The notes under the pieces are model-generated. The model worked only from the letters and a program-made list of their open reading frames with translations, had not been told where the DNA came from and searched no databases. A stretch of DNA of 64,000 nt from Corythucha ciliata (lineage: Eukaryota > Arthropoda > Insecta > Hemiptera > Tingidae): assembly GCA_038030265.1 (NCBI GenBank), contig CM075938.1, positions 48,105,189-48,169,188 of the forward strand. The letters run 5' to 3'. Position numbers and translations under genes: made by a program. Shown here in pieces: positions 44,720 to 56,129 of the stretch (position 1 is the stretch's first letter; each line of letters opens with the position of its first letter).

Positions 44720-45620
44720 ATAAAAGTAATTTTATGAGTACATCGTCAGATTAATAAGGAAATAGTCAATTTTACGAAGAAAATGACAAATTTTACCAGG
44801 AATTGTCAATATAATGAGAAAATTGCTCTTTTTGAATAAATTTCCAATTTTGCAAGGAAATTGATAGTTCGAATTGGAAATTGTTAATTGCAAGATAAAA
44901 TCGTAAATTTTCTAGGAATCGTTAATTCAAGGACGAAATTGTCAACTTCACGAGGAAATTGTAACTTAGCTACAATAGTTTTATTTTTGGTCCTTGGAAC
45001 TTATTAATTTTGTCCCATGACTCGATGGGCAATTGCCCTTTCGGTGATTATTGTTAGTACAGTAATTGCGGATCGTTTTGAGATGATCAATTTTATGGGG
45101 AAATTGTCGATTTTCTGAGGAAATTGTCAACTTCAGGAGAAAATTGTCAATTTTAGGAGAAAATTGTCCATTTTAGGAGAAAATTGTCATTTTTAAGAGG
45201 AAATTGTCATTTTTATGAAGAAATTGCCAATTTCACGAGGAAGTAATAAATTTCATGGGGACATTGTCAATTTTATCTGTAATCAATTTTACGGGGAAAA
45301 TGTCCATTTTATGAGGGAATTGTCAATTTTATAAGGAAATCGTCAATTTTATGAGAAAATGGTCTATTTTATGAAGTGATAGTCAATTTAGGAGAAAATT
45401 GTCACTTTTATGAGGAACTTGTCAATTTTATTAGGAAATTGTCTATGTCATGAGTAAATTGTCAATTTTATGACTAAATTATAAGTTTTACAAGGAGATT
45501 GTCAATTTTATGATTAAATTGTCAATTTTATAAGGAAATTGTCAATTTTATAAGCAAATTGTCAATTTTATAAGCAAAGTCTCAATTTTATGAGGTTATT
45601 GAATGTTTTTTGGGGATTTT
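44720..45620 (-). repeat. 20-bp minisatellite (module C), copy 2, inverted
   Basis: Units read gaaattgtcaattttatgag, the reverse complement of the 1.7-3.3 kb array. A non-repeat interruption lies at about 44,960-45,085. The array is split by a retrotransposon and resumes at 46,565-46,640. Confidence 0.95.
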
Positions 45621-46564
45621 TTTCCCCCCCATTTATTACATGTTGCAACTGCTATATATACAAATAAGAATTAAATAACATCTAGCGACTTAACTTTCAC
45701 ATTTTGCACAGCTTGTGGTTTCACTGCACTTATAATGTAGCTACCAAGTCAAGGGGTTTGGTCCTTTTTAGCCGTCGAAGGTCTCCTGCAGTATCCAGCA
45801 AGACGAGTGCCTTAACATTAGGGTGCTTGCGGAGCCTTTTTTCGTGCTCCGCTGCTCGTTTTTGATAGCTTCTGCCACCGGTTCAATTTGCGAGTTACGA
45901 TGCAGGTCAAGCCCTCGTACATACCAGGGCGCATTTGTTATCATTCTCAAAACTTTGTTTTGAAAAGTTTGTATGACTTTGACATTGATTTTCTTGGTGC
46001 AGCCCCAAAGCTGACACCCGTAGGGCCAGATCGGCTTCAGAACTTGCTGGTTTGGCAGGAGCTTGTTGGCCATCGAGAGCTCAGAATGCTTCCCGAGCAG
46101 CCAGTACATTTTTCTGAGCTTGGTGTTGAGTTCCTCTTTTTTCTTTTTGACGTGAGGCTTCTACCGGAGTTTAGCATCCAGCGTCATGCCTAGGTACTTC
46201 GCCGTGTTTGCAAATGGTATTATTTTATCATTGAGTTGCACGGGGATTGGGATGGTCTTGCAATTTGTAAAGTTTACATGAACAGATTTCTCCTCATTGA
46301 GTTTTATTCTCCACTTTTTTGTCCAGGTATTTACTTCTTCTACCGTGGTTTGCATTTTGCTAGTAGCCTCTTCAACATCATTTCCGACTGCAAGAAGAGC
46401 TGTGTCGTCGGCAAACGTTGCAATGATTTCGTCCTCACTCACGGGTAAGTCACTCGTGTACAATAGGTAAAGCACTGGTCCAAGGACGCTTCCTTGAGGT
46501 ACTCCAGCCGGAATTTTACGCAACCGCGAATATTCACCTCGTGTTTCACTCGGAAGTGTCTACC
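45621..46564 (-). mobile_element. 5'-truncated non-LTR retrotransposon (Jockey-like RT)
   Basis: C-terminal part of a LINE reverse transcriptase. The minus-strand frame runs from about 46,560 to 45,768 and shows GVPQGSVLGP (RT motif 4 region), the catalytic FADDTALLA, and NEEKSVHVNF / AKYLGMTLDAKLR. A single in-frame TAG at 46,161-46,163, where related elements usually have Trp, interrupts it; the same frame then continues through YWLLGKHSELS and YGCQLWGC to a stop at 45,768. The 3' untranslated region ends ...catgtaataaatgggggg next to the array. The upstream end abuts array units, so reverse transcription was incomplete. It is a dead copy. Clade assignment is from motif style and is approximate. 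Confidence 0.9.
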
Positions 46565-46648
46565 GCAGTTTTGGGGAAATTGTATATTTTATTAGGACAT
46601 TTTCAATTTTATGAGGAAATGGTCAATTTCATGAGGAGACTGTGAACG
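46565..46648 (-). repeat. Remainder of the inverted 20-bp array
   Basis: Four units (ttttatgaggaaatggtcaa type) between the retrotransposon and inverted module B. Confidence 0.85.
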
Positions 46649-46925
46649 GCTGATCTCGGGATGTTTTTTTTGCCAGTAAAGCCATTTCGCTGGGTGTCTT
46701 ACTTCAGTGACCGATTGCGCGGAGTTTTCGCACTAAGAACCGTTTTTATAGATGGTTTCACTCAATAAAAAAGTAATTTCCCGGATTTCGCTCACTAAAA
46801 AACCCAATTTTGAGGGTCACAATAGCAGTGTTAGCTATGGAGCTGGAGTGTTAGACATAAGAGCTTCAACTGCACCACTGCCTTGAGTTCACTTCATTCG
46901 GCGGGAGGTTTATTTTTGCCAAATT
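46649..46925 (-). repeat. Module B of the composite element, copy 2, inverted
   Basis: Reverse complement matches 1,447-1,700 along its length; see that entry for landmarks. Confidence 0.8.
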
Positions 46926-47199
46926 AATATCATTATTAATTATTGTTATTGGGCTGTGATTTTTGAGAATTCATAAACTTCAATTTCAAAATTAACTTGC
47001 TCTGCTGCTCTGGGGTGAGCAACCGGGAGCAAAGGACTGCTGGTGACGTCAGGCTCCACCCCTCCCGACAGATTAGCAGGGAGAAATCTGCGGCACCTAT
47101 AGTAAAGTTTAGCCACCTTGAATACCCCTATTGTTTAAGCGTAAACTGTAAACAATCATTGTTTACACGTAAACGCAAATCCCTGCTTTTTAGACTGAA
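46926..47199. other. Junction between inverted module B and module D
   Basis: Includes ctgcggcacctatagtaaag and gccaccttgaatacccc, which resemble 43,831-43,870 in direct orientation, so similar sequence lies on both sides of the inverted middle. Confidence 0.5.
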
Positions 47200-47720
47200 A
47201 ATTGCCTCATAAAATCAACCATTTGCTCATAAGCTTAAGACGCCTTGTAAAATTGAAAGTTGTCTCATAAAACAGACAATTTCGTGATGAAATCTTCATA
47301 AAATGGACAATATGTCACCGTAACATTTCTCCTGGTGAAGTGTTTCACATGCCCTTGATGTGGCATTTCACTTAAATTTTTGCCTCGAATTTGGCGACTC
47401 ACGTGAGTGTTTGCCCGCATGTTGCGTTTTGCCCGCCGTGGGGCATTCTGCGTCGTTTACTCGTTCTGCCTTGGCCTTTCGAAAGAATGTTTTCCTCACG
47501 ATGTGACTTTTCGCTTAAAGTTTGCCCTTGGCGTCACCTTTCGCATGAATTTCGCCCTCGACGTGCGTGGCGTTCAACGTCAATTTTCCCCTCAGAGTTT
47601 TTCCCTTTAAATAACTCGGCGCATCTCTCGAGAACCTCTGACCCTCAGGTCTCTGAGGAAATTACCCTAAATTTAGAGGTGATTTTGCAAGTGACCTCGT
47701 CTCCAAGGGAGGGGCCATGG
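47200..47720 (+). repeat. Module D of the composite element, copy 2
   Basis: Same-orientation match to 3,336-3,870. The 112-codon frame here is not a gene. Confidence 0.8.
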
Positions 47721-48040
47721 CCCCTGTGACCCCTCCCTTAGATCCGGCACTGCACTTTTTACTGATAAGTCACAAGTTTTTGGAGATATCGTCAGCGTTG
47801 CCCATTTGACGGATTTCCCGTGAGATTCAGCCGATTTTGAAACTTTGAAAGTGTCTGACGGGAAAAAATTCCGTCTACCAGATGACGGAGAATTTCGGAA
47901 TTGCTCAATGATTTTCATTATTGTTGTTGTTTGTTATCTTTATAATTTTTTAAACACAATTGAACGGAAAATGCAGGAACGCACACGAAAACCCTAACTC
48001 TCCGTCATCGGCATGATTTCGCCCGACTTTTTCTCCATAA
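47721..48040. other. Right flank of the composite element
   Basis: Similar to 18,085-18,250 (gacgggaaaaaatt, ttgctcaatgattttca). No gene. Confidence 0.4.
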
Positions 48041-49165
48041 ACAGCAAACTGGTGCTTTTTCTCAATTTTAGCCGCGAATTAGAGGTTTTTATCAATTTTG
48101 GCCATGAAGTAACGCTTCAATTGTTTCGTAATACAATTTGAACGTGAATCACAATTTTACTCAATTTTAGCAGTGAATTAGCATTTTTCTCCTGTTCTAT
48201 TGATAAATGTAATGTTTTTCAAGGCAAAGTTTCCTCGTGAACACACGAATTGGCGTTTTTCTGCCACGAAATAGGCGATTTTTAAGTTTTAGCCACGAAT
48301 TAGCGCTGTTACTCAATTTCAACCGCGAATTACCATTTTTCTTCGTTTTAGCAGCGAATTTGGAATTTTTTACTCTTTTACTTATTAATTACTATTTTTT
48401 CAATTTTAGGCCTAATTGCCACTATAGTAACAGCGAATGACTTTTTTCTTTAATTTGTAATAGTTTAAAAGCCGTGAATTAGTGATCTTTCCAAGTTTTT
48501 TGCGATTACAACAGCTTGTTTTTTAGCCGCGAAACTGCGTTTTTCTCGATTTCAGCGTCAAATTAGCATTTTTTTCACTTTTAGCCACGAATAATTAGGG
48601 ATTTTTATCTACATACATAAGCCGAAATCGTCGAAACCACGAATTAGCAGCAGGTTTCTCCAATTTTAGCCGCGAATTGTCCCTATTTAAATTATAGCCG
48701 CGAACAGCCGCACATTCGCAGTGAATTGGCGGGTTTTTCCACTCATTTTCATGATTTTTCCTCCTCAATTTTAGGCATTCGGAAACGGTGAGTAGTCGCG
48801 AATTTGTTTTGTTTGTTTGTTTTTTATTCAATTTTTACCGTGTATTAGCACGTTTTCTCATTTCTATCCACGAATTAACAATTTTCCTCAAATTTAGCCG
48901 GAAATTAGCACTATTTTCCACCTTTCTATTCGCGAATGGCCCAGTTTCTCAATTTTAGCCGTGATTTGGCAATTTTACTCAATTACTACTCGGAATTAGT
49001 TTAAACTCCGTCATGAATTAACGTTTTATCTCTTTTAGGCTGGGACTTGACCTATAAGAGCAGCACATATTTATTCTCAATTTCATCCATGAATTAGCTC
49101 TTTTTCTCAATTTTAGCCGCTATATTTAACTTTTCTCAATTTCAGCAGCAAATTAGCGCCTTTCA
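48041..49165 (+). repeat. 30-bp array, plus orientation
   Basis: Strong units (tttttctcaattttagccgc) throughout. Confidence 0.85.
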
Positions 49166-49459
49166 GTGCCATGGGGTTTCGGAGGGGAGATCCGCGATAA
49201 TGGAGTTTTCAGGAGCTAAATTTTGGTTTTCGATCGACTAAACTCCTCAAAATTCGATGTTGAAAAATGATTTCCAGCCACAGGCAGTTTTCACGAGGAG
49301 TTCACGTCACGTACATGAAAAGGGGTCGGCCTTTCAAGACCAGAGCCAATTCGAGTTTCCTACTGGACCTCCGATGTTTTTTAACGGGAGCATTGGATAC
49401 TCTCTTCTATTGAGAAAATCTGGCCTCTCCGAGCCTCTGAACATCGGCCCCCTTCGCTT

Positions 49460-49855
49460 GGCAATTCTGAGCTAAAATTGAGAAAAACGCTAATTCACGG
49501 CTAAGATTTAGTAAAAATGCTGATTTGCGGCTGAAATTCAGGAAAAAACAAATCCGTAGCTTCTGAGGGCAACTAATTTGTGGCTTAAATTGAGACAACG
49601 CGCTATTTTGTGGCTAAATGTGAGAAACACGTATAAAATCGAGAAAAATCGCTAATTCGCGGTTAAAATGTAAGGTGAAACGCTAATTTATAGCTAAAAG
49701 AAAAAGCTCTAATATAATTCATGGCTCAATTTGAGGGCAAGCACTAAATCGCGGCTGAAATTGAGGAAAATGCTCATTCGCTGCTACAATAGAGAAAAAG
49801 CTCTAGTTGAAAAGGCTTTAATTGAAGCAAAGCGCTAATTCACCGCTTGGTACTT
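49460..49855 (-). repeat. 30-bp array, minus orientation
   Basis: Inverted units reach to within about 50 bp of the NIF3L1 poly(A) signal. The piece 49,166-49,459 between the two arrays is unassigned. Confidence 0.8.
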
Positions 49856-49904
49856 TCCCAACCCTGCAGTAATTAACAGAACGCCTTTAACTAAGTAAAC
49901 ATAT

Positions 49905-49910
49905 TTTATT
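49905..49910 (-). terminator. Poly(A) signal of NIF3L1
   Basis: AATAAA on the minus strand only 11 nt past the stop codon, predicting a very short 3' untranslated region. Confidence 0.7.
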
Positions 49911-49921
49911 TCCATTTCCAT

Positions 49922-51180
49922 TCAAACAACCAGCAGAGGGTCTCGATCCACTGACGACACGGTGATCTCGACCTCACTGTTCAGAGCGGACCGAAGTTTC
50001 GGGGACATCACTTTTCGGAGGAATCCTCGTTCAGAGTCCGAGTGATTCGTCAAAAGAATTGACACCCCTTTGTGAGCCGCGTCGAGAACATCGTGATGAA
50101 GCATCTCGCCTGTGAGGAATAAATCAGGCGTCGGAGGAGTCGTATGCGACTTGAGAAGGGAAACTCCAGATCCGGGTACTAATGCGACGCAATTGACTGG
50201 GGAATCTTTGAAGGGAGGTGGGATTATACGATATATTAAACAATGATTTTTTAAATAAGTTATCAATTGAAGAATACCAACCGACAACTTTTCCATTCGC
50301 TATAGAAAGTCTAACGTGGACGAGGCCTGTATGTCTCTTGACTAGCTCAACACATTTCTGGATTGTTAAATTTTTAGTGTGAAGGATTCGTCCCATGCCT
50401 ACTTTGTTGGAATTTCCATTCTAAGGAATTAAACATAATTTAATAATAATTTGCCTCGAAAAATCAGACACATGGCAATATCAAGAACCTACTTGAGATT
50501 CCGTTGAAGGCCCGCCAACAATTGGAACTACAGAGCTTTCATCATAATGACCCCCTGAAATTAATAATATTCAGCAAAGAAAGTTAATTAGGAAGGAACT
50601 ATTTCAAAATTGTTTACTGAACGCTTCCGCTAGCCAATCAGCAACACCTCCTTGGACTGCATCCCAAGCAGTGTGAGGAGAGTAAACAGCAATGCGGTTC
50701 TCCAGACACATTGCTACTATTCTTTCCTAAAAATAAATGCAACTCTGAACGTTTTCATTATCAATGCAGCCTCTCTTCCAATAAATTGTTACACACTTTC
50801 CAATGCGACGACGTGATACGTTTCAGCGGACTGAAAATCGGCGGATGATACGACACGATTAAGTTTGCCTTCGATGCCAAAGCTTCCTGGAGAACGACTT
50901 CAGTCAGATCATTTGTAAGAAGGAGGCGGCGAACGGTTAACGGTCCCGTGGGTTCTATTAAAAGTCCCACGTTGTCCCACGACTCTGCGTAGTTCGGATG
51001 GGCGAATCGATCGAGCTCGTCGACAATCTCTTGGAGAGGAGCACCGGAGCCGGTCATTTCTCCGGCCATTGTTTGACTAGCGATGCTTGATGAGAATGAG
51101 ACTTGTTTGATAGGAGTGGCGACGAGTTTAATAGATTTGATAGGACGACTTAAAAGGATTCGACTAAATGATAACAGCAT
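49922..51180 (-). CDS. NIF3L1: NIF3-like protein 1, complete gene
   Basis: Conserved DUF34/NIF3 family protein with a dinuclear metal site; its biochemical role is not established (links to GTP cyclohydrolase I-like chemistry and transcriptional repression are reported for relatives). Five exons, 51180-50797, 50726-50618, 50554-50493, 50420-50282 and 50205-49922, join in phase over introns of 63-76 nt to give 325 residues. Family motifs: SWDNVGLL (67-74), IVSYHPPIF (108-116, metal-ligand His), YSPHTAWDAVQGGV (143-156), VALVPGSG (238-245), LTGEMLHHDVLDA (262-274, His ligands), NHSDSERG (285-292) and DRDPLLVV at the end. Residues 1-36 are basic and hydroxyl-rich (MLLSFSRILLSRPIKSIKL), which could be a mitochondrial leader; Met38 and Met42 are alternative starts. 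A foldback MITE lies 62 bp upstream of the start codon. No defects are visible, so it is probably functional. Confidence 0.95.
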
Positions 51181-51241
51181 CTGCGTTTATTTTAGTTAAA
51201 GGACGAATAACGAATTAGATACATAATTATAACATTATCTA

Positions 51242-51417
51242 AAGCCCCGTCCACATGTTCAAACTTTTCTTCAAACTTACTTGTGCAAACGGGTTTGCCC
51301 CAGCCCCAGCATAATCTTATATACTTATTGAATAATCATTATAAAGCTCAAACCTGCTAATTCAAACCCGTTTGCACAAGTAAGTTTGAAGGAAAGTTAG
51401 AGCGTGTGGACGGGCTT
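51242..51417. mobile_element. Foldback MITE upstream of NIF3L1
   Basis: Left arm agccccgtccacatgttcaa, right arm (reverse complement) agcccgtccacacgctctaa; both continue through ttcaaacttacttgtgcaaa and cgggtttg. About 176 bp, able to fold into a single hairpin, in the presumed promoter or 5' untranslated region. Confidence 0.85.
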
Positions 51418-52685
51418 ATTGGTAGAATTTTTCGATTGCTAAATGTGAAAATTAATAAATCTTCAAACAGTCCAATATCCAACAAAAAACAAACCACGAT
51501 TCTTCCGTTGTTCGCTTCCGCATAGTCAATTTTAGTAGATATTGACGTACCTACCTACCTACTATAAAATATACCTAAATTGAAGAAAAACAAATTCAAC
51601 ACTTACCTAAAAAATAATTAAACCCAAATACATACAAAGAATCAGCCGAAAAAGTCCTGGTTAATAGTCAGATAAAACAAGACGGAATGTTTTTGTAAGT
51701 GATAGCTGATTAGGCCGGGCCTTTAAAATTGAGAAGTAAGACACCGCGCGGTGGAAAATGTAAGCAAACGACTCAATATTGCCGGCAAAGAGCGCAAAAA
51801 TAAAACAAAGAACAAAATTATAAACGGACAGATAGCAGCACTATACATACGAATGAGAAAATAGATGATTTTGGGAGAATGGGGAACTTGATCCTACCAT
51901 CGACAGAATGCTCTGCAGGGATGTCATAGCTAGTATTTTATCGAACTTTTCCACTTTCCATTTTCCATTGTTCTAGCCCCTACTCACCACTTTCGATTAC
52001 ACCCGGAGGCGGATCATAAGATTTGCCGCCGGTAGGCACAAGGACTTGTGCACCCTTATTGTGGGTGGGCGGGGGGTACATTACCTTATTCTTCTTGTTC
52101 ATTACTGCAATTTTTTAATTTTTGCTCATCTATATTTCTGGAGGAAATCCCTTAACGAGGCTTAATTCAGTGGCTATTATTGTTATATGTATATAAAGGT
52201 GACACAGGTGTTATTATATTATTACTAATTAATGAATAAGCGAATGACGAAATCATGACAAATGAATTCTGCCGATTTTTTAGGCTGTTGGGATAGTATA
52301 ATATTTCATATCGCAGTGGCGGTCCCAGAGGTGGGCCATTTTTTTCGCAACAAAAACCGCTGCAACTTGGGAAATAAGCGTCCTAGGTTAAATCCAACGA
52401 CACCACTGAAAAGAACACACTTTTTTCTGTGTGATTACGGACATTTTGTCTAAGGATAGTGAAATATTGTTAGAGTAACCTGGGAAAATATCAAGATATT
52501 TTCAAAAATGTCAGTTTTTGACAACCGTTCAAAGCTAGACTACAATAGCAATGTTGCTCCCAGCGCCTGTCAAATTCCTCTAGAACTGGATGAAGTAACT
52601 TAGTTTAATACTTCATGCTTTTTTTACTCCTGTCCTTAGCAATTTTTTGAGAAAAATCCATTGTTATAACAAAAAATGAGGCAAT
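51418..52685. other. Repeat-free upstream region of NIF3L1
   Basis: No gene or array recognised. AT-rich; likely promoter side and intergenic. Confidence 0.35.
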
Positions 52686-52873
52686 TAAGCTCATTTTGAG
52701 TGCCTACAGAAGATACGAGAGCCATTCCATAAAATTGTTTTTCAGCTTATTTCACTTTTATTCACTTATTCCGAGCTACTCTTCGAGGAAAAACAAATAA
52801 AAGTGAAATAAGCTGGAAAAAACATTTTTGGAATAGCTCTCGTATTTTCTTGTAGGCACTAAAAATGGGCTTA
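52686..52873. mobile_element. Foldback MITE, 188 bp
   Basis: Left arm taagctcattttgagtgcct, right arm (reverse complement) taagcccatttttagtgcct; pairing continues through acgagagc(c/t)attcca and cagcttatttcacttttatt. Confidence 0.85.
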
Positions 52874-52945
52874 TGTACCGCCGTATGGATCTGGGTTCAG
52901 GGAGTCGATAAAGGGTAACAAAGAGGTACTTTTACCCCATTATGT

Positions 52946-53390
52946 ACATCATGGGCGTAGCCAGCGGGGGGGCAGGGGTGGGCAGTTGCCCTCCCCTAGA
53001 ATCAAAAGCGCAGATTTCGTGGGGCAGCTGCCCACCCCAAAATTCCAAAAACATTTTCCCTGATCTGGCTAACAGAAACACAAATTTATTGTATTTCGCT
53101 CCATAAAACAAATTTAGCGGATTTTTCTCACTAAAAAACCAACAAATTTTCGCTCATCGGTTGCTGACAAACCGATTTTGAGGGTCGGTTTAACTTGGAA
53201 ACCGATTTTGCTGATATTTCGCACTAAAATCCCATTTTCGCAAGGTTCGACAGCAATTTCATGTGTTTGGGTTAGCTCAAACGGTGTTTTGACCGCTGTG
53301 CCTTACAGACATATGGTGGGAGAGAAACTGCCAGCTCTATTTACCGTCTCAGGTCTAAATTTTAAAGTTTAGCTCCAAAAGTATCACTTT
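52946..53390 (+). repeat. Minisatellite 'ttcgctcactaaaaaaccc' with G-rich terminus
   Basis: Starts gggcgtagccagcggggggg and gcagctgcccacccc, then units such as ggatttttctcactaaaaaa and cgattttg. Ends at a G12-13 run. Confidence 0.55.
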
Positions 53391-53690
53391 TCGGGGGGGG
53401 GGGGGAGTTTCAGTTTTTCGACATATAATCCGAAATAGAAAGCTTCAAACGACAGTTTTCCAGCAGATATTTATTTTTTGACGAATAGTGGCAGTTTCTG
53501 TGCAAATTTAGTCTCTGATGACCGTGAATTGACGCGATTCCAACCTCCAGATACTGTTATAAGCCTGCAAAAAGGCAATGATGCATCTGTTATTTTCGCC
53601 AGTGAAGCTGCCCACAGGCGTGGATCCGCAGTTTTTCCTCAAGAGGAGTTGCACAGAATCCCCCCCCCCCTTTTTACTCGTGAATGAGAA
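53391..53690. other. Unassigned between repeat families
   Basis: Contains caggcgtggatccgc and a C12-13 run at about 53,661 directly before the next array. Confidence 0.35.
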
Positions 53691-54690
53691 CTATTTGTAG
53701 CCTCGAATTGACGTTTTTCCTTAATTTTAGCTGAAACTGTTTGTTTTTTCTCAATTCTACCTCGAACTAGCCCATTTTCTTCATTTTAGCCGTAAAAAGG
53801 TCTCAAAAAACCGTGAAATAACGCATTTATTACGGCCAGCATTGGGCATCTCCGATAAACCGCGAATAGGCGCGTTCTGTCAATTTCAGCCGCAAAAGAG
53901 CAGTTTCTCCTCAATTTAGCCCGTGAATGAACCCTATTTCTTAATTTTAGCCACGACAATTCCACCAATCAACAACAAACGGTGACAATAATTTTGCCAA
54001 TTCGTTTTCCCTCAATTTTAGCCGAAAATTAGTGCTTTAATCTCAATTCTGCCTTGACCAATTTTTTGAGCAATTTCAGCAGTGAAAAGGTCCACATTTA
54101 ATCCGCATGTTAGCGAATTTCATTAATTTTAATCCGGACGTTGCATCGCGAACCTTGAAATTTTTGAAAACTTATTCAAAAATGTATGCGCTAGGTCGCG
54201 CTTTTTCTCGATTGTACCCACAAACTTGCTATATACACGTATAATTAAACAGTCAATTAGCACTTTTTCGCAATGCTTACGGAGATATTGGTTTGAGAAA
54301 CCACGAACTGGTGCCTTCTCTCAATTTTTCCTGCGTGAATGAGCTGCATTTCTCAATTTTAGCTGTGAATTGGCGTTTATCCTCAATTTTAGCCGCAAAT
54401 GAGTGATTTTTCTCAATTCTACATTGAACGAGCAATTTTTTTCTGTAAATTTTAGCTGTGAAAAGAGCACTGTAAACCGTGAATTAGCGCATTTTCTTAA
54501 TTTCGGCCCGGACCTTGGATCGCGAAACCGCAAATTTGTGTTTTCTCAATTTCATGAGATTTATTTCTCAAACTTAACGTGAATCAGCGCTATTTCTCAA
54601 TTCTAGCCGTGAATGGGTGTTTTCCCTGAGTACTAGCCGCAAAATGTCCTTTTCATGGATTTCATTCGCGAACGAGAACGTTTTCTCAAG
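53691..54690 (+). repeat. 30-bp array, plus orientation
   Basis: Many near-consensus units (cctcaattttagccg, tttctcaattttagc). It ends at a C11 run (about 54,700) and the ggctggctacgctcctg boundary (to 54,770). Confidence 0.85.
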
Positions 54691-54775
54691 ACGTGCGCCC
54701 CCCCCCCCAACTCTGGATCTAGGCCGGGCTGGCTGCCCACCCCTTGATCACGGGCTGGCTACGCTCCTGATGTAC

Positions 54776-54960
54776 AAGTTACTTATTTACTGTCTGACTC
54801 ACCTTTTCACAGGCCCGACGGCTTGCGGTAGCGTGTACACGAGCTGGCGCGAGGGCTGGTCGCTAGTGATGCACGAGAGCGAGACGAGACTTGAGTGGTC
54901 TCGGTCTCGGTCTCGATCATGAAAAGTCGGTCTCGTCTCGAAAAGTTAAAGGCGCGAATT
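54776..54960. repeat. GGTCTC-rich cluster
   Basis: Tandem cggtctcggtctcggtctcg and inverted gagcgagacgagac words at about 54,855-54,945. Resembles sub-terminal clusters of DNA transposons; no full element resolved. Confidence 0.5.
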
Positions 54961-55421
54961 CAAAGTATGTGTGATATTATAGTGACGAGTGATCCTATTC
55001 TCGCCTCAATGATTACAGATGACGACGATAGATGAATTTATACTTTGCTTTCCTTCCTTGGTGGCTCGTTGCACGAAGGGAGATAAATGATACACTACTG
55101 ATTAATTACCAACGAGCTTTGTAATTGCCCCAAAATGGAATCGTGACTTTAAAACAATCGTCACACTGAGAACGTGAAAGGGGAACAGTTAGGAATTCAA
55201 CGAGATCAACTCAAAATCTCGCACATGCCAACTCATTTAGTTCAAGCAAGAGACTTCCCTTCCCAGACACGACGAGGCAGAGGTAGTATACAATCCCCCC
55301 CTCATACATCAGACCCTTCTTCTCATGCTTTAACTGGCAATATTAGCTTTAAAAAAATAATTATAATTGAAAGCGGTGTCGAGTTTGATGATAGCGGCCC
55401 AGGAAAGTTTTAAACGCAAAA
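54961..55421. other. Unassigned, with an open plus frame
   Basis: An 80-codon frame ends at 55,413 (TRRGRGSIQSPPHTSDPSS ... GVEFDDSGPGKF). It lacks a recognisable domain or splice context. Confidence 0.25.
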
Positions 55422-55581
55422 TTAGGGTTCCCTTGCACTAAGCAGCCTGGCCGCGGCAGCCAGTTGGCTGCTGTGCAGTTGGGCTTGTCCTAGTGGCTGC
55501 CCCAGCCTGGAAATCTTTGCTGCCTAGTGCGCGGGCAACCATAGGTTGCATTGTATTTCACCGGCCCCCCGGGAACCCTAA
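55422..55581. mobile_element. 160-bp MITE with TTAGGGTTCCC ends
   Basis: 11-bp inverted ends TTAGGGTTCCC, then inner inverted similarity (gcactaagcagcctgg versus gcactaggcagcaaag). GC-rich interior, unlike its surroundings. Confidence 0.7.
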
Positions 55582-56129
55582 ACCATTTTTTTATTACGAT
55601 ACGTAGGCATGAAGGAGCTTTTAACGAACGAGGCACGATGTTTGTGAATAGAGTCGTTTTCGGACAGTATTAATTAAGATTTCGCCACCATCCAGCGTCC
55701 AGGCAGCTTTCACGCTCATCGTAAACAAAAAACGTTCACCGTCAAAAACCGTTGATGAACAGTTCATCACCATCATGAACGGCCGTCTCATCAAAAGCGG
55801 TGCCGCTGTCTGTTGACCGCTCTCTAGGCAACTATTGGTGTGATTTAAAAGGGGATTTTTTCGACCACTATATTACGGCACCGCTTTTCTAGGAAACCAA
55901 AGCGTAAGGAAGAAAGATATTTTTTGGAGCCGAGAGAAAAAATTGGATGGGCGAGGGGTAGCCGAGCCTGGCCTTTTCTCGAGACCCCAAAATCACTTTT
56001 TTAACGCGGTGTGTACAGAATTTTTTTATTAAAACATGGGATTATTTTTTTGGCTCTAAAAAAATCAGCTATTTTAAAAAAAATAGCATCTTACATATAA
56101 CGAGACACGTAAGTGCCATTTTACTTGCC
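55582..56129. other. Unassigned
   Basis: No gene or array recognised. Confidence 0.3.

Noticed and set aside
46161..46163. Frameshift between two RT frames
   Set aside because: On inspection both frames are the same; the break is a single stop codon, not a frameshift.
55174..55413. 80-codon plus frame
   Set aside because: No ATG, no recognisable domain, next to MITE ends; possibly a transposon relic, not supportable.
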